From: Alphaproteobacteria bacterium
GTDB taxonomy: Bacteria > Pseudomonadota > Alphaproteobacteria > CAAGCB01 > CAG-977
Reading direction: 5' to 3'
NCBI GenBank assembly: GCA_017480385.1
Contig: JAFVAT010000030.1
Coordinates: 1-64,000 of the forward strand
Length of the DNA stretch: 64,000 nucleotides
In this document: positions 25,758-35,292 of the stretch, piece after piece
Position numbering within the stretch: position 1 is the first letter of the stretch
Layout of the letters: each line of letters starts with the position of its first letter
Notes under the pieces: model-generated
Seen by the model: only the letters and a program-made list of their open reading frames with translations
What the model was told of the DNA's origin: nothing
Database searches by the model: none
Made by a program: the position numbers and the translations under genes

Positions 25758-26493
25758 TTTCATTCCTTTCAATCCGCCCAAAGAAAACATCTCCGACCGT
25801 AATTTTGATTTCTTCCCCTTCTTTATTTAACAAAAGACAGCCGTTCTGATCAAGTCCGCCAAAAATACCGTGCAGCTGCCTGTCCGGCAAATTAACAGAG
25901 ATAGGGGCTCCGATCCCGTAAGCCCGTTTCCGCCAAGAGTCCAAAAGAGGAGTTTTTCCCTCCTTTTGCAGCTGCCTTTGCCGCAAATCGAAGTGTTTCA
26001 GCAGCGCTTCCAGGAGAGCTTCTTTTGTCACCGAAAAACCGCAAGCCGCCAAAGAAGTCACCGGATACAGCATTTGATCTGTCGGAAAATCAACAACATT
26101 CACGCCAATTCCGACAATCAGCCGGCCTTTTCCGTCCGTTTCCAATAAAATCCCTGAAGCCTTTTTGCCGTCAATCAGCAAATCATTCGGCCATTTGCAT
26201 TTTATTTCGATCCCCGCACAAAGTTCTTCTATCGCATCGGCCAATGCGACCGCTGACAAAAAACTGTACATTTCAGCGTGACGCAGGCTGCCTAATTCCA
26301 AACACAATGAAACATATAAATTGCCTTCAGGGCTGACCCAATGTCTGCCCATACGTCCCCGTCCGCCGGTTTGAACCGCCGCGCAAACCGCAATTTTATC
26401 CGATCCGGAAGGCAGAGCTTTCACATCTTCGTTTGTGCTGAGAGTTTCTTTTTTCATAATCAGCCGCCATTCCCGCGGCACTTTTATTTCCAT
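25750..26493 (-). CDS. birA: Biotin--[acetyl-CoA-carboxylase] ligase (BirA catalytic domain)
   Basis: 247 residues. Attaches biotin to the carboxyl carrier protein of acetyl-CoA carboxylase. The ligase motif GRGRMGRHWVSPEGNLY and KWPNDLLIDGKKASGILLE are clear, with a short C-terminal SH3-like domain (LHGIFGGLDQNGCLLL). The N-terminal DNA-binding helix-turn-helix of E. coli BirA is absent, so this is a ligase only and not a repressor. Starts 6 bases after nuoN ends. Confidence 0.94.
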   Translation of the reverse strand: MEIKVPREWRLIMKKETLSTNEDVKALPSGSDKIAVCAAVQTGGRGRMGRHWVSPEGNLYVSLCLELGSLRHAEMYSFLSAVALADAIEELCAGIEIKCKWPNDLLIDGKKASGILLETDGKGRLIVGIGVNVVDFPTDQMLYPVTSLAACGFSVTKEALLEALLKHFDLRQRQLQKEGKTPLLDSWRKRAYGIGAPISVNLPDRQLHGIFGGLDQNGCLLLNKEGEEIKITVGDVFFGRIERNENG

Positions 26494-26499
26494 TTTTTC

Positions 26500-27933
26500 C
26501 TACCCTAACCCCAAAGCCGCTGATTGAAAAATAGTGCCCAAAGGGCCTAGCGCGGCAAAAAAGAAGACTGACAAAAAAGCCGAAAAAAGAATAACAGCCT
26601 TCATCGGCGCCGGTGCGAAAGACAATTCCTCTTTCGCCGATATCGTATACATCTGACGGATCAGACGAAAGTAAACATACATAACCAGCAATTCCCCCAA
26701 CATCAACAAGACCGCAAACAAAGGGTGACCGGCCAGTGTTGTTTCCTTAAACAACTGAAAACGAGCCCAAAAGCCGACAAAAGGCGGTGCTCCGGACATG
26801 CCCAGAAAAATCAGGGAAAACAAGGCGCCCCGCGCGGGTTTTGCCCGTCCCTGCCCTTTTAAAACACTGATTTTTTCACTCAGTTCGTCTCCGATGCGCA
26901 GGGATAAAATGATGGCCGAAAAACCTGCCGCTGAAATCAAATCCGCCGTTAAAAACAACAACAGCAAATCGACCTTTCCCAAAATCAGAACTGCCAAAGA
27001 AAAACCGTTCAGTCCGATCACAGTATACGCGGCCAAGCGCTTGATATTTTCCTGAACCAAAGCTTCAAAGCCGCCGATGCCGAGCGACAGCACGCTGATC
27101 CCCATTAAAAAGGGTTTCCAGTAAAACATTAATGATCCGAAAGGTTCCAGAACAATACGAACAAAAGCCGCAATGACGCTCAGCCGAACAACCGTCATAA
27201 ACAGAGCCGTCACGGGAGACGGCGCCCCTTCATATACATCTGCCGCCCATGAATGAAACGGCGCCGCGCCGATTTTCAGCAAAAGTCCCGCCGCAATAAA
27301 GGATAATCCCCATAGCAGAGCCGGCATAATTTCGGTTTTTTCCGCCGCGGCGATTTTGGAAAAATCCATCGTTCCCAAACACGCATAGATCACGGACACG
27401 CCGAACAAATACAATCCGGAGCTTAAAAACACCATGACGGCATATTTTGTTCCCGCTTCGGTTGACCGTTCTCCCAAACGTTTATATGCCGTTAAAAACA
27501 AAAGCGGAAAATACATCATTTCCAATCCCAGAAATTGCATTAAAAACGTTCCGCCGGAAATCGTCAGCATCATGCCCGTAACGGAAAATCCGACTAAAGG
27601 AGCAAACTCAAAACGTGAATATTTTTTATACTTCAACCAATCCGAACCAAAGGCCAAACAGACTAAAGCGCCCGGCAGCACAAGCTTTTTCAGCCAGACG
27701 GCATACCTGTCTAAAACAAAAGAGGGGGTTTCAATAAACAGCCCTTGTTCAGGCACTTTGACAGAACACAGAATGATAAAAGCCGATATTAATCCGGCAT
27801 AAATCCAGTTATCCGCTCTTCTTTTCGCTTTGCTGGAAGGAGCATACACCGCGGCAATCAAAGAGAACACCGTTGTTGTCAGCAGCAGCATTTCCGGCAA
27901 AATAGGCATTAACTCCTGAATTATTTCCTGCAT
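26500..27933 (-). CDS. nuoN: NADH-quinone oxidoreductase subunit N
   Basis: 477 residues with about 14 membrane helices. Antiporter-like proton channel subunit of complex I. The family segments GLEMMYFPLLFLTAY (Glu of helix 5), KIGAAPFHSWAADVYEGAP with channel Lys and His, and SGAPPFVGFWARFQLF are present. Last gene of the operon before birA. Confidence 0.95.
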   Translation of the reverse strand: MQEIIQELMPILPEMLLLTTTVFSLIAAVYAPSSKAKRRADNWIYAGLISAFIILCSVKVPEQGLFIETPSFVLDRYAVWLKKLVLPGALVCLAFGSDWLKYKKYSRFEFAPLVGFSVTGMMLTISGGTFLMQFLGLEMMYFPLLFLTAYKRLGERSTEAGTKYAVMVFLSSGLYLFGVSVIYACLGTMDFSKIAAAEKTEIMPALLWGLSFIAAGLLLKIGAAPFHSWAADVYEGAPSPVTALFMTVVRLSVIAAFVRIVLEPFGSLMFYWKPFLMGISVLSLGIGGFEALVQENIKRLAAYTVIGLNGFSLAVLILGKVDLLLLFLTADLISAAGFSAIILSLRIGDELSEKISVLKGQGRAKPARGALFSLIFLGMSGAPPFVGFWARFQLFKETTLAGHPLFAVLLMLGELLVMYVYFRLIRQMYTISAKEELSFAPAPMKAVILFSAFLSVFFFAALGPLGTIFQSAALGLG

Positions 27934-27946
27934 CTTTGTCTCCCTC

Positions 27947-29365
27947 TCAGCCGAAAATTGCCTTCTGCGCCAAACCGAACACCCAGTCCGGCACCATAGA
28001 CAAAACTAAAAAAAACGCACCGAACACAACTGCCGCCGTTTTCTCCCGCCAGCTCATATCCGCAGGAACAAGACTTCTTTCCGGCGCTTCTCCAAACAAC
28101 AGACGCGTAAACAGCTTGAAAAATGACGCATACAGCAGCACAACGGACAGCAATAAAAAGAAGGCCGCCGTCCCGGAACGAACAAATACGGCATTAAAAA
28201 TCAGCAGCTGTCCGGTAAACGGCATTAAAGGCGGCACAGCCAAAATAGCCAGACAGGCCAAAAAAAACGTTGCCCCCAAGTAGGGAAAAAGCCGCATCAA
28301 CCCTGTGGGATTCCTGATCCCCGCGGCCCAAAATCGTTCGTACAGCGAACCGCTTGACATCAGGTAAGCCGTAATTGCCGCTCCCTGAGCGACACACAAA
28401 AACAACGTTCCCTTTAACGCATTAGGCGTCAGGCAAAACAGCCCTGAGGCCAAAAATCCGACCTGTGCCAAATGAGCAAAGCCGGCTATTTTTTTGATTT
28501 CCGTTTGCTTTAATGTGATCAGCGCGCCGTATGCCGCTGAAAAAACAGCCCATGTCAATAATATGGGAGCCGCCCGTTCAAATGTTGGCCCCAGCACAGG
28601 AAAAGCCAAACGCAAAAAAGCATAAAACACCAGTTTAGAAAAAATGCCGCACAGTAAAATGCCCGTCGGAACCGGCGCTTCGGCCTGCGCATCACTCAGC
28701 CATGCATGGAAAGGAAACAGAGGCGCTTTAAAGGCAAACGCTGCAATCAAACAGAGAAACAGCGCCGTTTCCTGAGTTCTGTCCAAAGAAATATGCGCAA
28801 GGTCCGCAAAATTGCCAGAACCGGTTTTCTGGCTCAGGACAAACAGAGCCGGCGCCAGAAAAACAGCCCCTAACAGATCGGAAAAACAAAATTTATACGC
28901 TGTAAAAATTCTTTTTTCCACGCCCCATATGGCCACCATTAAAAACAGCGGCACAACAGAGGCTTCCCAAAACATGAAAAAACGCAGAATGCTTTCCGAA
29001 CAGACAGCCGCGAGCATAAAACTCTCCGCCGTCAAAATCAAAAAACAAAACTCCCGCACACAAAACGGCACATGGCGGCGCACAACGCAAACGGCAGGGA
29101 TAGTCAAAAAAGAAATCAGCAAAACGAAAATCATGCTCAGCGCATCAATTCCGATCCGCCATTCCGACCGCATCAAATATGTTCCCGACATATCCGCAGG
29201 CCATAAAACGGCAGACAAAGAAAGCACAAAAACACAGGCCGTAATCAGCAAAGACACATGCCGGCTGTTTTTGGAAACAATATGATCATCGCCACGGACA
29301 AACAGAATAAACAGCGCGCCAACCAAAGGCAGGAAAACAACTGCGGAGGGTAAAGAAAACGTCAT
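27947..29365 (-). CDS. nuoM: NADH-quinone oxidoreductase subunit M
   Basis: 472 residues, about 14 membrane helices. Antiporter-like subunit with the charged helix-5 Glu in FFMFWEASVVPLFLMV, the Lys in FKAPLFPFHAWLSDAQAEAP, and GFAHLAQVGF. Lies between nuoL (4-base gap) and nuoN (13-base gap). Confidence 0.95.
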   Translation of the reverse strand: MTFSLPSAVVFLPLVGALFILFVRGDDHIVSKNSRHVSLLITACVFVLSLSAVLWPADMSGTYLMRSEWRIGIDALSMIFVLLISFLTIPAVCVVRRHVPFCVREFCFLILTAESFMLAAVCSESILRFFMFWEASVVPLFLMVAIWGVEKRIFTAYKFCFSDLLGAVFLAPALFVLSQKTGSGNFADLAHISLDRTQETALFLCLIAAFAFKAPLFPFHAWLSDAQAEAPVPTGILLCGIFSKLVFYAFLRLAFPVLGPTFERAAPILLTWAVFSAAYGALITLKQTEIKKIAGFAHLAQVGFLASGLFCLTPNALKGTLFLCVAQGAAITAYLMSSGSLYERFWAAGIRNPTGLMRLFPYLGATFFLACLAILAVPPLMPFTGQLLIFNAVFVRSGTAAFFLLLSVVLLYASFFKLFTRLLFGEAPERSLVPADMSWREKTAAVVFGAFFLVLSMVPDWVFGLAQKAIFG

Positions 29366-29369
29366 GTAA

Positions 29370-31184
29370 TTACCTCCCTGCCGACAAAAAAAGCAGCGAA
29401 AAAATCAAAACGGACAAACCGGCCAAAGACCATACGAAAAAATCAGACGGTTTTCCCGAATGAGCCCGCTGCAGCTTTTCCGCGGCTTTTTTTAAAGCTC
29501 TGGGAAGGCCTTCCGTCAACAGTTCAGCCCCGGCAAAACGCCATGCAAATTCGGCCAAAGCCATAAACGGTTTTACAAAGGCCGCCCGATAAAAGTCCGT
29601 CAAATAAAATCCTTTCAGGCAAAAACGATAAACCACCTGATATGCCGGCTGCCGCACAGATTTTTTTTCTCTTTTTTTAAAGAACAAAATCCCCGCAGGC
29701 AATCCGCAGGCGCCGATCAGCAAAAACAGCAGCATGCCCGCCGGCAAAGAAGAGGACAGATCCGGCAAAACAGACAACTCAAAAACTTTATTTTGAAAGA
29801 ATGACAGCAGCAGCAGAACTATCAGCGGCAGTGCTTCTGTTTTAGAGGGCTGTCTGATCTTTGCCGCCACAGAGGGAGACAGCTTTGATTCAGCCAAAAA
29901 TATCCAAAACAGCAGCCGCGCGAAAACAAAAGCCAAGCAAAACAGATAGATTGTCAATCCGACTGTTCCCGCCGCGGGAAAGCGTTCGTGCAGCACGGCA
30001 AACATATCCAATACAACGCCAGAATTACCGATCTGAGGAAATCCCGCGCAGCTTACAGAAAACAGAAGCATCAGCCAGAATGAAAACGGCAGAGGCTTTT
30101 TCAGTCCGCCCATGCGCAGCAGGTCTTCTTCTCCCAGCAAAGCCTGAATTATCGTTCCTGAGCTAAGGATCAATCCCGTCATGGGCGTAATCAAAGCAAT
30201 ATACGCGCAAAAAGCCGCGTCCCGGCCAATCACGCCAAAAACAGCCAGCACAAAGCCAAACTGCCCCATCAGCAGCAAACAAAGCAGCACTTTGATGTTC
30301 GTTTGCGCCGCGGCCATTAACAGACCGCCGACCGCCGTTAAAATCCCCCAAACAGTAAAGATGACCCGTACAGTCGCCTCTGTTTCAACAAGCGGAAAGC
30401 TTATATACAGCACATAAACGCCCAAACCGCCCAATGCCGCCGGCGCGATAAATGCCAGCGCCGGCACGGAAATCCCCGCGGTTTGGGTAATCATAATATT
30501 TGTGCCGAACAAAAATAGTTTTGCCGAAACGCCCAACAGCAGCAAAACGGCAAAAATAACTGCCTGTCCGCCCTGAAACGCGGAAAACCATTCTCCGATA
30601 AACGGCGGAACGAAAAAGGTTCCCGTTTTTTCAACAAGCATATAAAACGCGCAGAACAAAGGAATATCCGTCAGCGTGTGCCAGATCAAAAAATTAATTC
30701 CCGACTGACGGACAGCCTGCTTTTCATGAAAGAGCATCAAAAGCAGATAAGCCAGCATAACCGACATATCCCACCCAGCAAAAAACTGAAAGATATTTTT
30801 AGCGCCGATGCAAATCATTAAAGAAGAAGTCAGTCCCAGCAGAAAAACAACAAATCTGTTCATACGGGACGGATCCAGGAAATCTCTCACAAACAGCAAA
30901 CTCATCAAAGTAGAAAAGACAATAAAAACAACCAAAAAAATTTCGGTTGTCCCCAAATACAGCCGCCAACCGTATTCAACGCCCTCCACTGTTAAAAACG
31001 GCATCAGAAAAGCGCTGTACACTTTGCCATGGAAAAAGTTCCGAAACGCCATGGATACGATTTTAAAAAAGGCCGTGCCGACAGCCGCCGTCCCGATTTC
31101 CCAAGCAAAAGTGCGCTTTTTCAAAAAAGCTGATATGAAAATATAGCCGGCGGCGATCAAAGGCAGAAAAACAGCAAAAATCAT
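29370..31184 (-). CDS. nuoL: NADH-quinone oxidoreductase subunit L
   Basis: 604 residues. Antiporter-like subunit with the long lateral helix expected at the C-terminus (about 510-600). The helix-5 region reads FFAGWDMSVMLAYLLL, where Asp replaces the usual Glu of the WE motif; the helix-7/8 region has KLFLFGTNIMITQTAGISVPA in place of the usual KSAQ-P-HTWL-DAM-GPTPVSA signature. These departures suggest a divergent L subunit whose channel may work differently. Gene order and length still make nuoL the clear call. Confidence 0.88.
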   Translation of the reverse strand: MIFAVFLPLIAAGYIFISAFLKKRTFAWEIGTAAVGTAFFKIVSMAFRNFFHGKVYSAFLMPFLTVEGVEYGWRLYLGTTEIFLVVFIVFSTLMSLLFVRDFLDPSRMNRFVVFLLGLTSSLMICIGAKNIFQFFAGWDMSVMLAYLLLMLFHEKQAVRQSGINFLIWHTLTDIPLFCAFYMLVEKTGTFFVPPFIGEWFSAFQGGQAVIFAVLLLLGVSAKLFLFGTNIMITQTAGISVPALAFIAPAALGGLGVYVLYISFPLVETEATVRVIFTVWGILTAVGGLLMAAAQTNIKVLLCLLLMGQFGFVLAVFGVIGRDAAFCAYIALITPMTGLILSSGTIIQALLGEEDLLRMGGLKKPLPFSFWLMLLFSVSCAGFPQIGNSGVVLDMFAVLHERFPAAGTVGLTIYLFCLAFVFARLLFWIFLAESKLSPSVAAKIRQPSKTEALPLIVLLLLSFFQNKVFELSVLPDLSSSLPAGMLLFLLIGACGLPAGILFFKKREKKSVRQPAYQVVYRFCLKGFYLTDFYRAAFVKPFMALAEFAWRFAGAELLTEGLPRALKKAAEKLQRAHSGKPSDFFVWSLAGLSVLIFSLLFLSAGR

Positions 31185-31188
31185 ACGC

Positions 31189-31497
31189 TTATCCCTTCAT
31201 CATTTCGGCACGATCCGTCATCAGGTGGTCATGTTTTTGAAAATAAAGCAAAAACAGCGCCAAAGAAGCAACCGTTTGAATTCCGGTTAAGCAAGCGATG
31301 AATAATGACAAAATTAACCCGGAGGCCTCATAAAACAAAGCGCTGCCCATTGAAAAATTAAACAGAGATCCCAGGAAGATCAGCTGCAGAGCCAATAAAA
31401 TGCGCATTAAATCTCTTCTGTGACGCAGGACGCCCCATAATCCGAAAAACACCAAAAAAGAACTGACGGTTAAAATGACGGGAACATCTATACTCAT
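31189..31497 (-). CDS. nuoK: NADH-quinone oxidoreductase subunit K
   Basis: About 102 residues with three membrane helices, homologous to MrpC. The start is the ATG at 31497, which overlaps the nuoJ stop (ATGA); an upstream alternative would lie inside nuoJ. Helix 2 shows LLALQLIFLGSLFNF, where the conserved Glu of the family (usually G-E-L in this helix) is replaced by Gln, and helix 3 has GIQTVASLALFL with Gln where Glu is usual. Both membrane Glu residues therefore look changed. Confidence 0.88.
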   Translation of the reverse strand: MSIDVPVILTVSSFLVFFGLWGVLRHRRDLMRILLALQLIFLGSLFNFSMGSALFYEASGLILSLFIACLTGIQTVASLALFLLYFQKHDHLMTDRAEMMKG

Positions 31498-31997
31498 GCG
31501 TTTCCTCCGTTTTCTTTTTTCTTTCGGACCAGCAAAGCCGAAATCCCGACCATACAGGACAAAACCAATGCGGCGAAAATAACAACGCAAAGTCCGTAAT
31601 CCGCATATAAAATATTTCCTAATACAGGCAAAGAAAAATCAGGCGCGGATTTTTTGATCGGCCATTGTGGCTTAAAAAACAAATAAGCCGTCTGCAGACA
31701 CAGCAATACAAAAAAGGTCAAAGAAGTTACAGACGCCTTTTGCGGCACAGTCTTTTGAAGCTGATGAAAATCGAACACGATTAAAGCAAACATTAAAAAG
31801 ACAAGCATAGAGGCCGCTGTCATGGACAACAAAGCGAAGCTGACAAACTTGGCGTTTAATCCGGCCAGAATCCCGGCCACGGCAACAACAGCCTGTACCT
31901 GGCAAAAAGCGGCATATAAAATAGGCCTGACTGTCACTGACAAAAAAGCGGCCGTTAAAACCAATGCGGCAAAAATATAAAACTCAACGGCGTACAT
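31494..31997 (-). CDS. nuoJ: NADH-quinone oxidoreductase subunit J
   Basis: 167 residues with five membrane helices (starting FYIFAALVLTAAFLSVTV). Its start overlaps nuoI by 14 bases and its stop overlaps nuoK by 4. Helix 3 ALLSMTAASMLVFLMFALIV corresponds to the pi-bulge helix, but the usual Val-Gly-Ala-Ile/Val-Leu-Phe-Leu pattern is diverged. Confidence 0.85.
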   Translation of the reverse strand: MYAVEFYIFAALVLTAAFLSVTVRPILYAAFCQVQAVVAVAGILAGLNAKFVSFALLSMTAASMLVFLMFALIVFDFHQLQKTVPQKASVTSLTFFVLLCLQTAYLFFKPQWPIKKSAPDFSLPVLGNILYADYGLCVVIFAALVLSCMVGISALLVRKKKENGGNA

Positions 31998-32337
31998 ACT
32001 CTTTTATTCCTTTAAAACTCAGCGCCTTTTCGGGGCAGGCTTCCGTACACAATCCGCAGGACACACACTGTGCCTCATTCAGGCGCAGTTCTGCCGTTCG
32101 CTTTGTTTCCTCACATGACTTCGTTTGTACGCTGATCGCCTGCGTCGGACAGAGGCTGACACATAAACGGCACCCGACACACCTTTCGGGAATCAGAACC
32201 GGCGTACGGGAAGCAAATGAAACAGAATATGAAACTTTCCGCGCCGCACCGAAGCCCAAGACATAACGCAAAGAAATGAACAGGCTGCGCAAGATATCGG
32301 AAAAACAAAAAATTTTGATTTTTTTCCTGAAGTTCAT
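31984..32337 (-). CDS. nuoI: NADH-quinone oxidoreductase subunit I (2x 4Fe-4S)
   Basis: 117 residues from the ATG at 32337, whose A is the last base of the nuoH stop. Two ferredoxin motifs, CVGCRLCVSLCP and CVSCGLCTEACP, carry clusters N6a and N6b that pass electrons toward N2. Shorter than the usual 160-180 residues, because the N-terminal part is short and there is almost no C-terminal extension. Confidence 0.93.
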   Translation of the reverse strand: MNFRKKIKIFCFSDILRSLFISLRYVLGFGAARKVSYSVSFASRTPVLIPERCVGCRLCVSLCPTQAISVQTKSCEETKRTAELRLNEAQCVSCGLCTEACPEKALSFKGIKEYVRR

Positions 32338-33344
32338 CAGACGCCCTCCTGCATAAAACACAAAACGCCAGCAGTCAGCGTCAGCCATATTAATGCAAAC
32401 GGCAAACAAAGCTTAAAGCTGACGTTCATCACTTTATCCGTTCGCCAGCTGGGCAATGCGCAGCGCATTAACGTCAGGACAAACATCAAAAAAGCGGTTT
32501 TTAAAACCAGCCAAACAGACGGCGACAGAAAATCTTCGTCAAACAAGGGCATGGTTCCGCCCAAAAACAAAACGCTGCCGACAACGGAACACAACAGCAG
32601 CAAAATATTTTCCGCCATTAAAAACAAAGCGTACAAAGCGCCGCTGTATTCCGCATAAATGCCGCCGGCCAGCTCCCGTTCCGACTTCGGAGCCCCGAAC
32701 GGCGCCCATGCCAGCATCATGCCTGAAGCCAGCAAGTACAAAACAAACATCGGAAAATGCGGCACGATAAACCATAAATGCCTTTGAGCAGACATAATAG
32801 ACGGCAAATCCGATCCGCCCGCCGTCATTAAAATCGTCACAACGACAACAGCCAAAAGCGGCTGACACGCCAAGGACTGAGCGATTAACCGCACCGCGCC
32901 GAAAAATCCGTAGCGCGATGCGCTGCTCCACCCGCCGGCAATAAAGGCATAAACGCCGCAGGACGAAACAAAAAGAAAATACAGCAGACTAAAATCCTGA
33001 TGCAGATTGCCCGCGCCAAACGGCATAAAAAAGAAAAAGAACAGAGCAAACACCAAAGCGAATAAAGGGGCCGCCCTGAATAAAATTTTTTGAGCCGCAT
33101 CAGGAACGGCGGGCTGTTTCAGCATTAAAGCACACATGCGGCAAAACAAACGTTTGACGGACAGGGCTCTGCGCATTTCTAATCTTGCCCGCAAGACTTC
33201 CTGCCCCCAATTTGCCAAAAAACCGAAGACAAGAATAAATATAAAAAAGATAAAAGCATGCAGCAGCATACTGCCAACCGGTGCCAAATCATGCAGAAAA
33301 GGTTTAATCTCCGTTTGAAGCAGCGCTTTGAGAAATTCTGTCAT
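32337..33344 (-). CDS. nuoH: NADH-quinone oxidoreductase subunit H
   Basis: 335 residues, about eight membrane helices, forming the quinone-chamber base. Helix/loop segments RAAPLFALVFALFFFFFMPFG, RYGFFGAVRLIAQSLACQP and PFGAPKSERELAGGIYAEYSGALYALFLMAEN match the family, including the acidic loop E-x-ELAGG-x-x-EYSG. Confidence 0.95.
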   Translation of the reverse strand: MTEFLKALLQTEIKPFLHDLAPVGSMLLHAFIFFIFILVFGFLANWGQEVLRARLEMRRALSVKRLFCRMCALMLKQPAVPDAAQKILFRAAPLFALVFALFFFFFMPFGAGNLHQDFSLLYFLFVSSCGVYAFIAGGWSSASRYGFFGAVRLIAQSLACQPLLAVVVVTILMTAGGSDLPSIMSAQRHLWFIVPHFPMFVLYLLASGMMLAWAPFGAPKSERELAGGIYAEYSGALYALFLMAENILLLLCSVVGSVLFLGGTMPLFDEDFLSPSVWLVLKTAFLMFVLTLMRCALPSWRTDKVMNVSFKLCLPFALIWLTLTAGVLCFMQEGV

Positions 33345-33345
33345 G

Positions 33346-35292
33346 TTATCGGCTCCTCCAACGCAGCATTTGAGCGCGTTCAGACTGACGGCTCAATTCA
33401 TCATCAAACAGCTCGCAAACAACACTGACCGGCGTATCCAACAGCGTTCCCGGCGCTCCGAAAGGTATGTTTTCCGCCGCATGAATTTTATCGCGCTCAT
33501 AAAAAATGACGCTTTTGCCCGCCAAACAATCACGAATGCCGTCTAAATCATTATACGGCAGCGGGGCCGTTCCCAAATATTCGGACAAAGCCCTTAAAAT
33601 TTTCCAATCTTCATGAGCCAAACCGAACGGCGGCAGGACAACAGCCGTACTTTGCGCCCGCCCCTCTGCATTCACATATGTCGCCTGCTTTTCCGTAAAA
33701 GCCAGTCCCGGCAATACAACATCAGCGCTCTGCGCCGCCTCTGAGGCATAAATCCCCTGATAAACGACAAATGTATTCGGAAAATCCACATGCCTGAATT
33801 TATCTTCATTCAGCAAATACACAAAATCCGCGCCACCGTTTCTGATCTTTGAACGAACAGGCGTCTCGCTGATCAATCCGAGCTCCAAAGCCCCTAAAAC
33901 CGTCGTTTTGTCGATCAGAAAATTATATCCGTTCCAATCATCGCGAATAACATTGTAAGATACGCAGATACGGGACACCAAATCCAAAACAGCCGCCGCG
34001 TCCGGCCTTAACATCACAGACGCCCCCACAATGATCATCGGCTTTTTGGCCTGACGAAGCAGCGATGCGCCGTGCCCGGCACCATTCAAAATATCCTCAA
34101 GGATCAACGGCGTTTGAGACAGCATTTCGTAAGGCAGATCAGCGTCCTGCCTGCGTCCGACAAATCCCATCGGCAAAGACTTTTGACATAAATGCCAGCC
34201 GACCGCGGGCGCCTGCGCGTTCACCGCCGCACCGACAGACAGGACAGCGTCCGCCTCTTCAATACGGGAAAAGGGCGTATTGAACAAATGCGATTGCCGG
34301 CTATGCAAATCAAAATACATTTCTTCGGCAGGACGCGCATCAATCGCTTTTGCCCCTTTTAGGGTAAACAAATCACTTAACGCCAGCATAGACTCGCAAT
34401 CGGCATAGTCACCGATCAATCCGGTCATTCTGTCTGCCGAAACCGCTTTTATCTTTGCGGCAACAGCTGTCAAAGCCTCATTCCATGAACATTCTTTCAG
34501 CTGCCCGTCAACGCGCATATAAGGGCGGTCAAGGCGGTTAAAACGCAGTCCGTCCAAACAAAAACGCGCCTTGTCCGAAATCAGCCCGTCCGGATCCGCC
34601 GGAACGACGCGCATAATCTGACCATGAGCCGTATCAATATTAATTTTCGTGCCGACGCCGTCTGTAACATCAATGCTTTGAACGCGCTGCAGTTCCCATG
34701 GACGCCACAGCTCTGTTTCCGAAGCGTCCGACAATGCGGCGGCAGGGCATTTATCAATCAGCGTTGCGGACAATGAAAACGGCGGACAGGAAGAAGGCGG
34801 CATCGTTTCATCATTATTTACGCCGGCCTTTTTCAAAAAGGAAACGCATCGACCGCATTTTATACATTTTTCTTCGGCACAATCGATCCAATCCAATAGC
34901 TTTCTTTTGCGAACAGGCTTTTTATTCGGATCAAAATCGAGCCGATACCGAATACAAATTTGCTGAATAACGCAGTCGCCAGCTTTCGGGCAAACGGTAC
35001 AGTCGGCAGGGTGACCGGAAAAAAGCTGTTCAGCCCGAACTTTAACAGCCGTACGAACCCGAAGCGTATTTGTTAAAACGCGCAGTCCGGCCCGCGCCGG
35101 CGTTTGGCAGGCCAAAACCAGATCCGGACTGCCTTCTGTTTCGATCAAACATAATCCGCAGTTTCCGTTTGTTTCCAGCAGCGGATCCGAACACAAATGC
35201 GTTATGGCGATCCCCGCTGCCAAAGCAGCCTGCAAAACGGTTTGGCCCTCTTCAAAGGAAACGGCCATCTCATCTATCCAAAATTCGGTCAT
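33346..35292 (-). CDS. nuoG: NADH-quinone oxidoreductase subunit G
   Basis: 648 residues. N-terminal 2Fe-2S ligands (CSDP..., CGLC, then a later Cys), then the His-plus-three-Cys site HPADCTVCPKAGDC (N5) and CIKCGRC plus a later CP (N4). The rest is a molybdopterin-oxidoreductase-like fold, shortened relative to E. coli NuoG. Starts in an ATGA overlap with nuoD. NuoE and NuoF, which usually hand it electrons from NADH, are not encoded in the operon. Confidence 0.92.
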   Translation of the reverse strand: MTEFWIDEMAVSFEEGQTVLQAALAAGIAITHLCSDPLLETNGNCGLCLIETEGSPDLVLACQTPARAGLRVLTNTLRVRTAVKVRAEQLFSGHPADCTVCPKAGDCVIQQICIRYRLDFDPNKKPVRKRKLLDWIDCAEEKCIKCGRCVSFLKKAGVNNDETMPPSSCPPFSLSATLIDKCPAAALSDASETELWRPWELQRVQSIDVTDGVGTKINIDTAHGQIMRVVPADPDGLISDKARFCLDGLRFNRLDRPYMRVDGQLKECSWNEALTAVAAKIKAVSADRMTGLIGDYADCESMLALSDLFTLKGAKAIDARPAEEMYFDLHSRQSHLFNTPFSRIEEADAVLSVGAAVNAQAPAVGWHLCQKSLPMGFVGRRQDADLPYEMLSQTPLILEDILNGAGHGASLLRQAKKPMIIVGASVMLRPDAAAVLDLVSRICVSYNVIRDDWNGYNFLIDKTTVLGALELGLISETPVRSKIRNGGADFVYLLNEDKFRHVDFPNTFVVYQGIYASEAAQSADVVLPGLAFTEKQATYVNAEGRAQSTAVVLPPFGLAHEDWKILRALSEYLGTAPLPYNDLDGIRDCLAGKSVIFYERDKIHAAENIPFGAPGTLLDTPVSVVCELFDDELSRQSERAQMLRWRSR